Made by a program: the position numbers and the translations under genes
NCBI GenBank assembly: GCA_028284445.1
Contig: JANQRS010000065.1
Coordinates: 47,282-111,281, forward strand
Length of the DNA: 64,000 nucleotides
Direction: 5' to 3'
Source: Calditrichia bacterium
Lineage (GTDB): Bacteria; Calditrichota; Calditrichia; RBG-13-44-9; J075
Shown here: positions 8,458-17,757 of the stretch, piece by piece
Position numbering within the stretch: position 1 is the first letter of the stretch
Layout of the letters: each line of letters begins with the position of its first letter
The notes under the pieces: generated by a model
The model's database searches: none
The model's input: only the letters and a program-made list of their open reading frames with translations
Told to the model about the DNA's origin: nothing

Positions 8458-10182
8458 CTATTTCTGATCTTGTTTTTGATCAATAATCGTTTCGATATGA
8501 AAGCTATAACTTTTTCGCCGATTGATTTGCTGTATCTCAACGGATTTCAGAATGGAATTTTTGAAACGATCGGCGAAGTCCGAAATATTGTCTCGCTCAG
8601 TGGTATAGCCGCGAACATCGACATAGCCGCCGCGCTGTTTGAGTTCCGTAATCCAGATTTTGCCAATGCTGCGAACCTGGGCATCCATATGGGTAAGGAA
8701 GGCACTCCAGGAATTCCTGGTGGTAATCATGCTGTCAAGGATGGCGAGGCCCTTGTTATAATTCGCCAGCTTTGCCTGTTCAGCATTTAGGCGCGACTCA
8801 ACATCTTCGAGCTGCGTGAGCTCCGCGGCAGTGGTACGAACTTTTACCTTCAGACTGTTCAGGCTTTGCTGGTTTTCAACGATTCTCAAAGTGGCAAAAA
8901 ACGCCGCCAGGGGAATCAGCGCCAGCAGAAGCCAGCCGATAATCCCCAGTTTGAAGATCTTTTGGCTTTCCTTCACCTCCAGCGGGGTAAGGTCCACATT
9001 GTACAGGTAGTCGTTGTCTTTCTGCAAGGAGCGCAGGGCTGCACCGATAGCCACGCCGAAGCGGGAGAGTATCGGGTCCATGCCCGTCACGCCGAAGCGC
9101 TGGAAGCTCAGATAGTCGATATGGATACCGCGAGGCAGCTTTTCACGCAGGTATTGAACGATCCCGGTATCAGCGGTCTCACCGGTAATAATGATACTAT
9201 TGGGATTGGGTAGACCGAGGTTGTCTTGCTCAAGCAGAATACGGCTATAGATGGTCTTAGCGACGTTGGTCTTGTCGACAAAGGCCTCAATAATGTTGGA
9301 GATATTGTAAATCTCGTTGCCGCGCATAAAGATGAGCCGGCTGTATTCATGGCCCATAAATACGATCAGGCTGAGGTCCTGGGCCTGGAAATTGTAATTT
9401 TCCTTAACAAGGTTGATCAGCGAGGTTTCGGCGCTTTCCACGAAAGAAATACGCTTGGTAATCCCGGACTGAACGTTTTCCAGCAGGTTGAGCAGGTTGA
9501 GAGAGGAATCCCGCACAATTGCCAGAATCCGATCTTCTTTTAGCTTCAACACCTGCAAATCATCCGCTCTGATGCCCTGGGCATTGGGGCGCGACTTTGC
9601 CAATTCCTCGATGACCCGCAGTTTCAGGTCCTGGCCTTCGAGACCCCAACTGGTATTGAAAAAAGCATAGTAAACCTGGGGTTCAGAAAGGCTAATGGCG
9701 ACTTCATATTTTCGATGGGTGTATTTGCTAAGGATGCCCTTGAGGAGGAAAACGTTTTCTTCATCACTGTTCGGCGCACCGGCCGTTTCAGTGATTTGGA
9801 TGTCAGGATCTTCAATTTTTTCGGCGGTGGCGTCAATTACAGGGTCGCCTTCACCCAGAAAGGTGGTCGATTCCATAATGAATTCGTCGCCAGCCGAAAC
9901 GGATTCAAGCCGATTGGAGAGACGGTAGGTTTCCGCATCTACAAAGTTGACATTCTTGCCTTTACGGGAAAGACAGACAACATGCAGGAATAAGCCTTCG
10001 TCGAAGATACCGATAGCGTATTTGGTATCTCCTTCAAAGCGCCGGCGTTTTTGGTTAGCCCGTCGTTTGGGTTTGCGCCGCTGCATATTTTTCAACTGAG
10101 GGGAGGCATGCCCGTTGTTGAATTTCGATTCCGGGACAGATCCATCCTCTGTCCGTGAATGTTTTTGTTTAGATCTAAGCAT
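8458..10182 (-). CDS. PilM-PilN fusion protein, pilus copy 1
   Basis: Residues about 50-400 form an actin-like PilM ATPase domain, recognisable by order and by segments such as YAIGIFDEG, SLIVFMGHEYSRLIFM, SIIITGETADTG and ILSRFGVAIGAAL. A PilN-like part follows: a membrane helix (about 410-430, IIGWLLLALIPLAAFFATL), a coiled coil and a small C-terminal domain with WITELKQRGGYVDVRGYT. The fusion would couple the cytoplasmic ATPase ring to the inner-membrane alignment complex. The N-terminal 45 residues are very basic (MQRRKPKRRANQKRRR) and absent from the copy-2 paralogue; an internal ATG at 10086 is an alternative start. No strong ribosome site is seen at 10182. Confidence 0.82.
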   Translation of the reverse strand: MLRSKQKHSRTEDGSVPESKFNNGHASPQLKNMQRRKPKRRANQKRRRFEGDTKYAIGIFDEGLFLHVVCLSRKGKNVNFVDAETYRLSNRLESVSAGDEFIMESTTFLGEGDPVIDATAEKIEDPDIQITETAGAPNSDEENVFLLKGILSKYTHRKYEVAISLSEPQVYYAFFNTSWGLEGQDLKLRVIEELAKSRPNAQGIRADDLQVLKLKEDRILAIVRDSSLNLLNLLENVQSGITKRISFVESAETSLINLVKENYNFQAQDLSLIVFMGHEYSRLIFMRGNEIYNISNIIEAFVDKTNVAKTIYSRILLEQDNLGLPNPNSIIITGETADTGIVQYLREKLPRGIHIDYLSFQRFGVTGMDPILSRFGVAIGAALRSLQKDNDYLYNVDLTPLEVKESQKIFKLGIIGWLLLALIPLAAFFATLRIVENQQSLNSLKVKVRTTAAELTQLEDVESRLNAEQAKLANYNKGLAILDSMITTRNSWSAFLTHMDAQVRSIGKIWITELKQRGGYVDVRGYTTERDNISDFADRFKNSILKSVEIQQINRRKSYSFHIETIIDQKQDQK

Positions 10183-10334
10183 GTTTCATCTTAAAATTTT
10201 AGTGAATGTCGAGTTTTCTTATTGATTGCAGATAAAGGTTGCGAACTCCTTTCACGTTGTGCTGATCTATTGCATTACAGAGACATATTTATGCCAGTAT
10301 CACTTGAACTCAATACAAACGACTTGACTGTCGA

Positions 10335-11573
10335 CTAAAAGTCCGTCTGCAGCAACTGCTGCATACGCCGCTTGTTGTTGGCGTAGTTCAAAGTCGTTGC
10401 CTTGGAGATCTTTTGATTCAGGTAAAGCCGCTTTAAATCCTGTTCCATGGTCACCATCCCGTGGTCTCGGCCTTCGCTGATCATCTGGTAAATCTCCTGC
10501 GTGTTGTTCGAGCGAATGGCGGCTTTGATCGATGGAATCATGACCATAACTTCCTTCGCTAATACCCGACGGCCGGAAACCCCGGGCACCAGTTTTTGCG
10601 ATACCACGCATTTCAAAGAATCTGCCAGGCGTACCCGCACCCGTTCTTGCTCCAGGGCCGGGATTTCGCCAATAATACGATCGATGCTCTCAACAGCAGA
10701 AGAGGTATGCAGTGTGGAGAATACCTTATGACCGGTATCTGCTGCTTCCAGCGCTGCCATAATGGTTTCCGGATCACGAACCTCACCAATCATGATGATG
10801 TCAGGATCCTGGCGCAGTGCTTCAACCGTCCCTTGCTTAAAGGAGTTGGTATCAATACCTACCTCGCGATGGCGAATGATACAGCGGTTCGATTTGTGCA
10901 CATATTCAATCGGCGATGCGATGATTACTACATGTGCGTTGATCGTCCGGTTATTCATATCGATTATCGCGTCCAGCGTGGTACTTTTTCCGCTGCCGGT
11001 AATACCGGTCACCAGAATCAGGCCTTCCTTGGTATGCACCAGGCTCAGCACGTTGGTTACGCTGGTATGAAAGCCATAGCTCTCATAAAAGCGAATCTCA
11101 TTATTGATTGCACGCATGTTGAGTGCTAATTCACCGAGCTCAAAATAAGCAGTTGCCCGGTACCGGTCGTGAGATTCGTCATAATTTTTGACAGAATAAG
11201 AAAAGTCGGCACTTTTGTATTCCAGCAATACTTTCCGCTGTTCCGGCTGAAGTATTGACTGAATCAGTAAATTGAATTCCTCCGCGGAATAATTTCCGAA
11301 TTCCTCATAGGGTAATTTTCGTCCCTGCACGCGCATCCAAACCCGGTATTGCGCCCCGCTTCCGCCAAATTCGATATCAGAGGCATCATATTCACGCATC
11401 CGCTCAAGGATGTTGTTGACATAGGTTCTGAGCAGGTTGAGCTGCGTAATGGAGAGCTTGGATATAAGCTCGTCACTGATAAAACGTTGTTTTTCGATTT
11501 CGCGGAGGGTAGGAGGGATTTTCTCTGTCAGAAATGCCAGGATTTTCTTGACTTGTTCAGACTGTAAATTAAT
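10335..11573 (-). CDS. pilT: PilT/PilU-like retraction ATPase, copy 1, probable ATT start
   Basis: A hexameric AAA-like ATPase that would power pilus retraction. Walker A GITGSGKSTTLDAI, Asp box and Walker B (LRQDPDIIMIGEVRDPET), His box STLHTSSA and the C-terminal SIKAAIRSNN region are all present. The first ATG in frame is at 11399, but this cuts off a helical N-terminus that matches the copy-2 paralogue residue by residue. Upstream the frame has no ATG, GTG or TTG before a TAG at 11591-11589. It does have AGAAGG (11588-11583) nine bases before an ATT codon (11573-11571), within a few residues of the paralogue's start. I infer ATT initiation; the conservative call is 10335-11399. Confidence 0.85.
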   Translation of the reverse strand: MNLQSEQVKKILAFLTEKIPPTLREIEKQRFISDELISKLSITQLNLLRTYVNNILERMREYDASDIEFGGSGAQYRVWMRVQGRKLPYEEFGNYSAEEFNLLIQSILQPEQRKVLLEYKSADFSYSVKNYDESHDRYRATAYFELGELALNMRAINNEIRFYESYGFHTSVTNVLSLVHTKEGLILVTGITGSGKSTTLDAIIDMNNRTINAHVVIIASPIEYVHKSNRCIIRHREVGIDTNSFKQGTVEALRQDPDIIMIGEVRDPETIMAALEAADTGHKVFSTLHTSSAVESIDRIIGEIPALEQERVRVRLADSLKCVVSQKLVPGVSGRRVLAKEVMVMIPSIKAAIRSNNTQEIYQMISEGRDHGMVTMEQDLKRLYLNQKISKATTLNYANNKRRMQQLLQTDF

Positions 11574-11702
11574 CTTACTAATCCTTCTCTAATGTCAATG
11601 ACGCTGCCCATGCAACTACGGATCGGACAGCTGCTATACTTCATTTCCCCGCAAGCGCCGGGCTGGCGGGGAAATCTGAAATCTCAATTAATTACGCGGA
11701 CT

Positions 11703-12965
11703 TTATTCCCACCAGGCAACCAGCCGCCAGTTGTCGATTGTTGGCATGTATGGAGGCGCTTTGGTGGCCAATCTTGTATCATATTTGTAGTTCTTGTAAT
11801 ACCCGCTGACCAATACCGGCAAGAAGTGTCCCGGCCAATAAGTACCAACCGGTCCGCGCTCATCTTGGATAACACTGCCGGTGAGATAAATCGTACCACT
11901 AACCGGGCGGGTATCATGATTTTGGGCGCGAAAACGGCCGCTGGGCGTTACGATCGTTGCCTGAATGATGACATCACTATTGTTGGCGGTATTATCCGTA
12001 ATAAAGACGTGTTGGTCTGTGAGTAGCGCCAGAAAATCATCAGATCCGGGATTCAGATTTGGATCATCGGCGTAGACAATGTCATCATCAATCCAAATAT
12101 TCGACTGCGAATACAAGGAAATATTGCCGTTGACGATACCTTTGACACGGATATCATCCTGTGCGGCAATGACTCCGGAAGGTGCAATGGTTGAGAGTAC
12201 TACCGTATCTGTCGGTGCTGCACCAACGGTACGCGCCACTCTTCCGTCAAATAGAAATTCAAAAGTCACCGGCTGATTGTAGAGGCACATTGTATTGATC
12301 GGAGCCGGGCCATTGTCCGCGGTTGCGGTATTCAATAGCATCGACAAATCGGTTGGCATGGACGCATCAATACCAATTTCCCATCCGCCGTAGAAATTTG
12401 CCAGGCTGGTCCAGTGATCAGGGGATGGATTTATCCCCATTTTTGCAGTTACCTTGTCGAAGAAAACCGGCGAGCCACTGGTCTTTATCACTTTGTTGCA
12501 ATGCAACGGGCCAACCAATGTATCATTGGTAATGTATTTAATCCCTTTGTCATCATTGGTAAACCAGAAATATTCGGATACCGGACGATTGCGGGTGAAA
12601 ATGGCGACGATAGAGTCTTTCAAGGTCCGGGTTACGCCATAGTAACGGTAGAACTCGTTATCATAGAGATTGCTGGTGGAGCGAATCTTCACTTTAATAG
12701 TGTCACCGCCCATCGGGGTTATTTGACAGACGGTAGTACAGTTGTTGACCTTCACCATGAAGGTATCAGAAGAAGTATTATTCAACCAAACTTCATTCAA
12801 GGCCATATTCATCGCTGATTGCGATGACATGTGGGCAACCGTTTCCATATAATGGCGGTTGAAATTGTCGACAGTGGCTTCGACTGCCTGACTCAATCGT
12901 AATTGATACGTCGAGAATGCCACAGTTAAACCAAAGATAATAATGAGCGATCCTTTGCCTAGCAT
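11703..12965 (-). CDS. PilX-like protein with DUF4900-type domain, copy 1
   Basis: 420 residues. A pilin-like N-terminus (MLGKGSLIIIFGLTVAFSTYQL) forms one membrane helix and continues into an amphipathic helix. A large beta-rich extracytoplasmic part follows, with YWFTNDDKGIKYITNDTLVGPLHCN, GSPVFFDKV, NPSPD and, near the C-terminus, DFLALLTDQHVFITDN and GSVIQDERGPVGTY. These blocks recur in the copy-2 paralogue and are typical of DUF4900 proteins near pilus genes. It ends in WW-E. A minor pilin or tip component is the likely role. It lies 15 bases after the preceding pilin-like gene and 129 bases before pilT. Confidence 0.75.
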   Translation of the reverse strand: MLGKGSLIIIFGLTVAFSTYQLRLSQAVEATVDNFNRHYMETVAHMSSQSAMNMALNEVWLNNTSSDTFMVKVNNCTTVCQITPMGGDTIKVKIRSTSNLYDNEFYRYYGVTRTLKDSIVAIFTRNRPVSEYFWFTNDDKGIKYITNDTLVGPLHCNKVIKTSGSPVFFDKVTAKMGINPSPDHWTSLANFYGGWEIGIDASMPTDLSMLLNTATADNGPAPINTMCLYNQPVTFEFLFDGRVARTVGAAPTDTVVLSTIAPSGVIAAQDDIRVKGIVNGNISLYSQSNIWIDDDIVYADDPNLNPGSDDFLALLTDQHVFITDNTANNSDVIIQATIVTPSGRFRAQNHDTRPVSGTIYLTGSVIQDERGPVGTYWPGHFLPVLVSGYYKNYKYDTRLATKAPPYMPTIDNWRLVAWWE

Positions 12966-12980
12966 AACACTACCTCGTGC

Positions 12981-13676
12981 TTATCGTCTTAAATTTTTTG
13001 ATACAAGTCGTGTCTGCCGCCAATATGAGGCGCGCAGTATCCGGCGTAGTTCGCGCTTCCGAAACGTAGAATCTGCGATGCCCCCCACATGGGTCGTCAC
13101 AAGTTCCGGGCTGAGCACAATACGCGGATTGTATGCGGTGAGTGTCATTTCCACCATACGAGTGGCTAAAGTTACGCCGACGGGTCTACCGATTTGGTCC
13201 AGATATTCGAAAACATCGTTGTTTCCTATCGTGCCAATCAGGCTGTTATAAGGCGCTTCACCGGCCAGTTTGATGGTGCGAATAATATTATACGTGTGAA
13301 TGGTCGTATCTATGAACGTGAAAGATTCATCCAGGATAATGTTGTATTCCATGGTGTCGGGAATACTATCGTAGGTGCTAACACCAGGTACTTCGAGGAA
13401 GCTGTCTGCATCGAAATTTAGCTGAGCGAGAAATTCGAAATTATCCGGTGCTGCGGTAATGATGATGGAGTCTCTCTTGGTTTCGGGAATCTGAAAGCCA
13501 ATCTTCCGCATGTCAAACTGCATGATATTGGACGTCTGGGTCAGATTGCGCTGTACAATCGCATCCGAGTTTTGGTTAAAAAACTCCTGTATACCACGTT
13601 CCGAAGCGCCCAATGCCATTAACAACAGCATGCCGCCAATAAACATGGCAATAACAATGTCCATAAATGCGTTCAT
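12981..13676 (-). CDS. Pilin-like membrane protein (PilW-like position), copy 1
   Basis: 231 residues with an N-terminal hydrophobic helix, DIVIAMFIGGMLLLMALGAS, followed by a very conserved REFFNQNSD-like segment (here QEFFNQNSDAI) and FDMRKIGFQIPE. The globular part is rich in beta strands, and the protein ends with a basic segment ILRASYWRQTRLVSKNLRR. Membership of a named family is not certain; its position between two other pilin-like genes and its N-terminal helix suggest a minor pilin. AGGAAG precedes ATG 13676. Its paralogue is at 26157-26852. Confidence 0.7.
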   Translation of the reverse strand: MNAFMDIVIAMFIGGMLLLMALGASERGIQEFFNQNSDAIVQRNLTQTSNIMQFDMRKIGFQIPETKRDSIIITAAPDNFEFLAQLNFDADSFLEVPGVSTYDSIPDTMEYNIILDESFTFIDTTIHTYNIIRTIKLAGEAPYNSLIGTIGNNDVFEYLDQIGRPVGVTLATRMVEMTLTAYNPRIVLSPELVTTHVGGIADSTFRKRELRRILRASYWRQTRLVSKNLRR

Positions 13677-13847
13677 AACTTCCTCTTATTGCATCTTGAG
13701 CAATACCCGCAACCCGTAATATCAAAGAATCCCCTCGTGCTATAGAAAGGGGAAATCTACGATGACTCCAGCAGACGCGATCTGCTATGAATCAACTTCA
13801 CGGAAAAATATTTTTAATAATACCAGCCAGAACGGACAGGAAATGGC

Positions 13848-14384
13848 CTAGTTATAGAACCAGTAACTCTGAACGAAATCCAGGCTTAAGGTGTCGTGTA
13901 CCTGAACCCCGCTGGAATCTTTATAGATCAATGGGGTGGCATAATTGTCGGTCATGAATATCCGCATGCGCTTATGGTAGGTGCGAACGATGGACGGCGA
14001 AATAGTGTCACCGGACAATTCAACGTAATCTACTTCAAACCAGACCCGATATACAATTCCACTTTCGGCAGTATCGAGCAGAACATGACCATTATAGTCA
14101 TCAAAATCGTCTATAACCCCCAAATCATTGGCTTCAAAGCCAAGAAATGCGGGATCCGTAAAATCAACCAGATCTTTAGCACTGGTGGTATCGGTAGAGG
14201 CTTCATCGAAGAAATACTGCGAGCCCTGCTCTGTATAGGTGCTCATGATCGATAGCGCTTCCAGGCGATAGCGATTTTGGGCCAGTGAGAAATCGCTATT
14301 GGCAATATTGTTGTTCAAATTGAGGATCGCCATCGACAAAAGGACCAAGGCGCCGATGGTGATAATAGTTTGTCCGGTTCCCAT
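13848..14384 (-). CDS. Small pilin-like protein, copy 1
   Basis: 178 residues. It starts MGTGQ, directly followed by a hydrophobic helix (TIITIGALVLLSMAILNLNN), so it has the same two-residue style of leader as the MGQQQ pilins. A conserved stretch SLAQNRYRLEALSIMSTY follows the helix, then a beta-rich domain ending FVQSYWFYN. Its paralogue at 26938-27471 shares both ends. It begins 17 bases after the pilB stop, as does the paralogue, so the two are probably translated together. It is likely a minor pilin. Confidence 0.7.
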   Translation of the reverse strand: MGTGQTIITIGALVLLSMAILNLNNNIANSDFSLAQNRYRLEALSIMSTYTEQGSQYFFDEASTDTTSAKDLVDFTDPAFLGFEANDLGVIDDFDDYNGHVLLDTAESGIVYRVWFEVDYVELSGDTISPSIVRTYHKRMRIFMTDNYATPLIYKDSSGVQVHDTLSLDFVQSYWFYN

Positions 14385-14401
14385 ACTTTGCTCCTGTTTG
14401 C

Positions 14402-16177
14402 CTACTCTTCGGCGGTTGCCTGGGCAATTTCTTCGATAGTGGTAATACCGTCCATCACGCGTTGCCGGGCGGCGGCCCGCAGCGTGGTCATGCCATCTTT
14501 GATGCCCTGTTCACGAATTGCTTCGTCGTTAATATCTGCGCCGGAGGTAAAGATCAAATTCTTCAACTCCTTGGTAAAATACAGGGCTTCATGGATAGCC
14601 ACACGGCCTTTATACCCGCCGTTGCATTCATCACAGCCCACGGCTTCATAAAACACCGTATTTGCGATCTCTTCCTTGCTGAAACCAAGCCGTAGTGGAA
14701 TTCGCGGGTCCAGGTTATCCGATGGTCGCTTGCATTTTTGACATAAGCGGCGTATCAGACGCTGGGCAATCACAATATTGATCGCATAGGCAATCAGGAA
14801 TGTCTCGATGCCCATTTTGTAAAGCCTCGATACCGCACTGGGAGCATCGTTGGTGTGAAGGGTGGAGAATGTAAGGTGACCGGTATTCGCCAGTTTGATT
14901 GCAATATCTGCCGTTTGCTTATCACGCATCTCACCAACCATAACGACGTCGGGGTCATGTCGCAGAATCGCGCGGATTGCCTGATCGAAGGTGTTCTTAT
15001 CGCCAATTTTTAACTGACGCACACCCCTTATCAGGTATTCCACCGGATCTTCAACCGTTAATACGTTGATTTGCGGGTTCATCACGTGGCTGAGTGCAGC
15101 AATCAAGGTTGTTGACTTACCACTACCGGTCGGACCGGTAAGAATAATCATACCCTGGGGTTTGGAGATGGCTCGAACAAAGGATTTACGAGCACCACCC
15201 TGGAAGCCCAGTTTTTCGAAGTCGGTAATAACGTTTCGATCATCCAACACCCTGATAACCACACTTTCCAGCTTGTGGCGATAATCCTTGCCGACAACCG
15301 GTAATACTGATACCCTGAAACGAATCATATGTCCGTCGATGGTCCGCTGAATAAAGCCGTCCTGTGCGGCATCGCGCTCAAATCGGTCGATATTCTTGGA
15401 GCGGTCTTTTACTACTGCCGCCATTGCTTCCGGCTTGATGCCCTTGTCGCTATACCAGGGCTGCAGCTTACCGTCGATACGGAAGTGAATTTCCGAATCT
15501 TTGGCATCGGTCGGTATAATATGGATATCACTTGCCCCGCGGCGAACGGCCTCAAGGAGCATCCCCTCCATCAAATTGACCAGCAGACTCTTGTTGATTT
15601 CTGCATCAATCGCTTCTTCTTCCAGCGAGGATTCTTCGGGATCGGTTTCGATCTCGATATCGCTCATGTCAACTTGCTGCAGGAATTGGTTTTCCGGGGG
15701 GAAGGCCTTCTCGATGATTTCATCGAATTCCTTCAAGCCGACATAACAGACTTCGTAACGTTTTGCGCCAATACGGCGCGCTACTGTTTCGATGTTGTTA
15801 TTCGTCGGATCCGTGGAAACAAACAAAAAGCGGTAGGGGGTATTTGGATCGTATTTGTAGATGAGAATCTTTTCATCCAGCATCAGCTTTCGAGTCTCAT
15901 CCGGTAGCTTTTTCAGGATATTGTTGATAAACTGAATACGGTCTTCACTAAGCTGGCCGGATGGTAACTCCAGTTCCCGGAAACCGTAATAGCGTGCAAC
16001 TTCGCGGTAAACGCTGTCGTGCTCGCAATTGAAATCTTTGACCAGTATTTCGGCCAAATTACGTGGATGATCAGATTGGTCCTGCTTGCGCATTTGTAAT
16101 GCTTCTTCAAGGACCTCCAATCGAACAATATTTTGTTTAACCAGGGACATCCCCAGTTTAAACATCGCATCTTGCAT
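14402..16177 (-). CDS. pilB: PilB/GspE-type assembly ATPase, copy 1
   Basis: The extension motor of the machine. 591 residues: an N-terminal MshEN/T2SSE_N-like region (about 1-150), a linker rich in acidic residues, then the ATPase core with Walker A GPTGSGKSTTLIAAL, Walker B LRHDPDVVMVGEMRDKQT and the His box FSTLHTNDAPSAVSRL. A zinc-binding tetracysteine (CQKCKRP and later CDECNGGYKGR) is intact, as in GspE and PilB. It ends IEEIAQATAEE. It lies between the small pilin-like gene (17 bases) and pilC (165 bases). Its closest match in the window is the copy-2 enzyme at 27489-29261. Confidence 0.95.
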   Translation of the reverse strand: MQDAMFKLGMSLVKQNIVRLEVLEEALQMRKQDQSDHPRNLAEILVKDFNCEHDSVYREVARYYGFRELELPSGQLSEDRIQFINNILKKLPDETRKLMLDEKILIYKYDPNTPYRFLFVSTDPTNNNIETVARRIGAKRYEVCYVGLKEFDEIIEKAFPPENQFLQQVDMSDIEIETDPEESSLEEEAIDAEINKSLLVNLMEGMLLEAVRRGASDIHIIPTDAKDSEIHFRIDGKLQPWYSDKGIKPEAMAAVVKDRSKNIDRFERDAAQDGFIQRTIDGHMIRFRVSVLPVVGKDYRHKLESVVIRVLDDRNVITDFEKLGFQGGARKSFVRAISKPQGMIILTGPTGSGKSTTLIAALSHVMNPQINVLTVEDPVEYLIRGVRQLKIGDKNTFDQAIRAILRHDPDVVMVGEMRDKQTADIAIKLANTGHLTFSTLHTNDAPSAVSRLYKMGIETFLIAYAINIVIAQRLIRRLCQKCKRPSDNLDPRIPLRLGFSKEEIANTVFYEAVGCDECNGGYKGRVAIHEALYFTKELKNLIFTSGADINDEAIREQGIKDGMTTLRAAARQRVMDGITTIEEIAQATAEE

Positions 16178-16342
16178 TGATCGCGCCTCTAATTCCCTAA
16201 ATTCGTCAGATGTTTTAGTTACTTAATCATCATCGGACCGTCCGTCCGGACCAGCACCCAGTACCTCACAACCAGGTTTGCCCCTCTATCGCGACGTTGC
16301 GATCGGCTATATTTTCCAAATTGCTAAACTCAATTCGCTCTA

Positions 16343-17680
16343 TTAAAACGGTGTTGACGGACTTACCAATGCTGTTTCCGAAGAAATGATCGTCAGTGCC
16401 GTAATAACGACTGAAATAATCATTGCTATGACCAGCTGGATCATTTCAACAGCATTCTTCAGCTTGTAGACCGTCTCTTTTTCGTAATAATTTGCGATTT
16501 GCAGCGAGGTTGACTTAACCGTGCCCGTTTCAGCGCCGGAGTGAAAGCGTGCAAGGGCAGTTTTTGTAAACACATTACTGGCTTCAAAAGCCTGATATAG
16601 ACCGCGTCCCTGGCTAAGCATCATCGGAATGGAGATCGTTTTGATCTGCTGTTCCATATATTTGTTGCCACATGCTTCAGCAGCCAGCTTCAGGGCATCA
16701 ATGTTCTCACCAGAGCCGCTATAGAGCGAGTAAAAGACCCGGCAAAAAATTTCAATGGCAGTTTTGTGGATCAAACCGCCGATAATCGGCATTTTGATCA
16801 TATATCGGTCTTTCAGGAATTGTCCGCCCGGCGTTGAGAAAAAGTAGGCGAGACCGCCAAGGGTCCCAATAGTGCCAAACAGCAATAGCCAGACATTGGC
16901 CGATAAAAACTGGCTGAGTTCCAGGGTTGCCGCAGTCATCGGCGGCAGTTCGGTGCCCAGTTTCACAAAGAGCAAGGCTGTTTCCGGGAAGATATAAGCC
17001 ACGTAGAAAATGACGGCACCAAGGAGTGCCAGCAAGGTAAAGAAGGGGGTAATCAGGGCGCTACGCAGGTTGCGCCGAAACTCCTCATTTCGCTCCAGAA
17101 ATTTGGCAGTGCTTTCATAAATCTCTGCCATGCTACCGCTCTTTGAAGCGAGGCCCAGCATTCGGGCGGTAAAGCGTCCGAGTGCTCTTTCCTGCTTCAT
17201 AAATGCTTCTTCGCTATCCTTACCTTGACGTAAATCGTTGTTGATTTCTTTCAGGGCGTCCCGCAATGTGGGATTCTGGGTGTCGTTTATCAAAAGCGAC
17301 AAAATTTCAGTAAATGAGAGCTTTTCACGCAGCATATCGGCACTAACGCGCACAAAGGTGATCAGCTCTGATGGGGGTGGCTTAAACTGAAAATCGAGCA
17401 CTTTCGGCTGGATGCTGAGTATTTTATAACCCAGGGTTTCAAGAGCCTGCTCGACTTCTTCCTTGGTAAATGCTTTTTGTTCACCTTTAATCGGCTCTTC
17501 ATTCGGTTTTTGAGCCTTGTACATAAAGGTGCGCCGCTTCATGATCTTCGCGACCTTGATGCTGTGTTTCTTCGATAATTGACTGACTTTTTTCTTTGCT
17601 TCGGAGAAGCTTTCGGCAGTAACGATTCCTTTTACCGACCTGCCTGCAGCATTTGACCCCTCAAATCTGAAATCCGGCAT
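16343..17680 (-). CDS. pilC: PilC/GspF inner-membrane platform protein, copy 1
   Basis: 445 residues with two T2SSF-type helical domains: one about 110-225 (FVRVSADMLREKLSFTEIL, RMLGLASKSGSMAEIYE), one about 310-430 (IEIFCRVFYSLYSGSGENIDALK, FHSGAETGTVKS). Three membrane helices are visible near 215-240, 265-285 and 415-440. The first 100 residues hold two copies of the short FxxEGxxxxGxxxxG-type module usually seen once in PilC. The upstream AGGAAATTTC fits ATG 17680. It is separated from the first pilin gene by a terminator-like hairpin. Confidence 0.93.
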   Translation of the reverse strand: MPDFRFEGSNAAGRSVKGIVTAESFSEAKKKVSQLSKKHSIKVAKIMKRRTFMYKAQKPNEEPIKGEQKAFTKEEVEQALETLGYKILSIQPKVLDFQFKPPPSELITFVRVSADMLREKLSFTEILSLLINDTQNPTLRDALKEINNDLRQGKDSEEAFMKQERALGRFTARMLGLASKSGSMAEIYESTAKFLERNEEFRRNLRSALITPFFTLLALLGAVIFYVAYIFPETALLFVKLGTELPPMTAATLELSQFLSANVWLLLFGTIGTLGGLAYFFSTPGGQFLKDRYMIKMPIIGGLIHKTAIEIFCRVFYSLYSGSGENIDALKLAAEACGNKYMEQQIKTISIPMMLSQGRGLYQAFEASNVFTKTALARFHSGAETGTVKSTSLQIANYYEKETVYKLKNAVEMIQLVIAMIISVVITALTIISSETALVSPSTPF

Positions 17681-17713
17681 GAAATTTCCTGCAATATTTC
17701 AATGAGTGTATAT

Positions 17714-17746
17714 AAAAAATGCGAGGCATCAATATGATACCTCGCA
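17714..17746 (-). terminator. Terminator or attenuator between the first pilin and pilC, copy 1
   Basis: TGCGAGGCATCA (17720-17731) and TGATACCTCGCA (17735-17746) form a 12-bp stem with one wobble and a 3-base loop. On the minus strand it is followed by ATTTTTTA. It sits 11 bases after the first-pilin stop. Partial read-through would explain higher pilin expression. Confidence 0.8.
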
Positions 17747-17757
17747 GGAAAAACATG

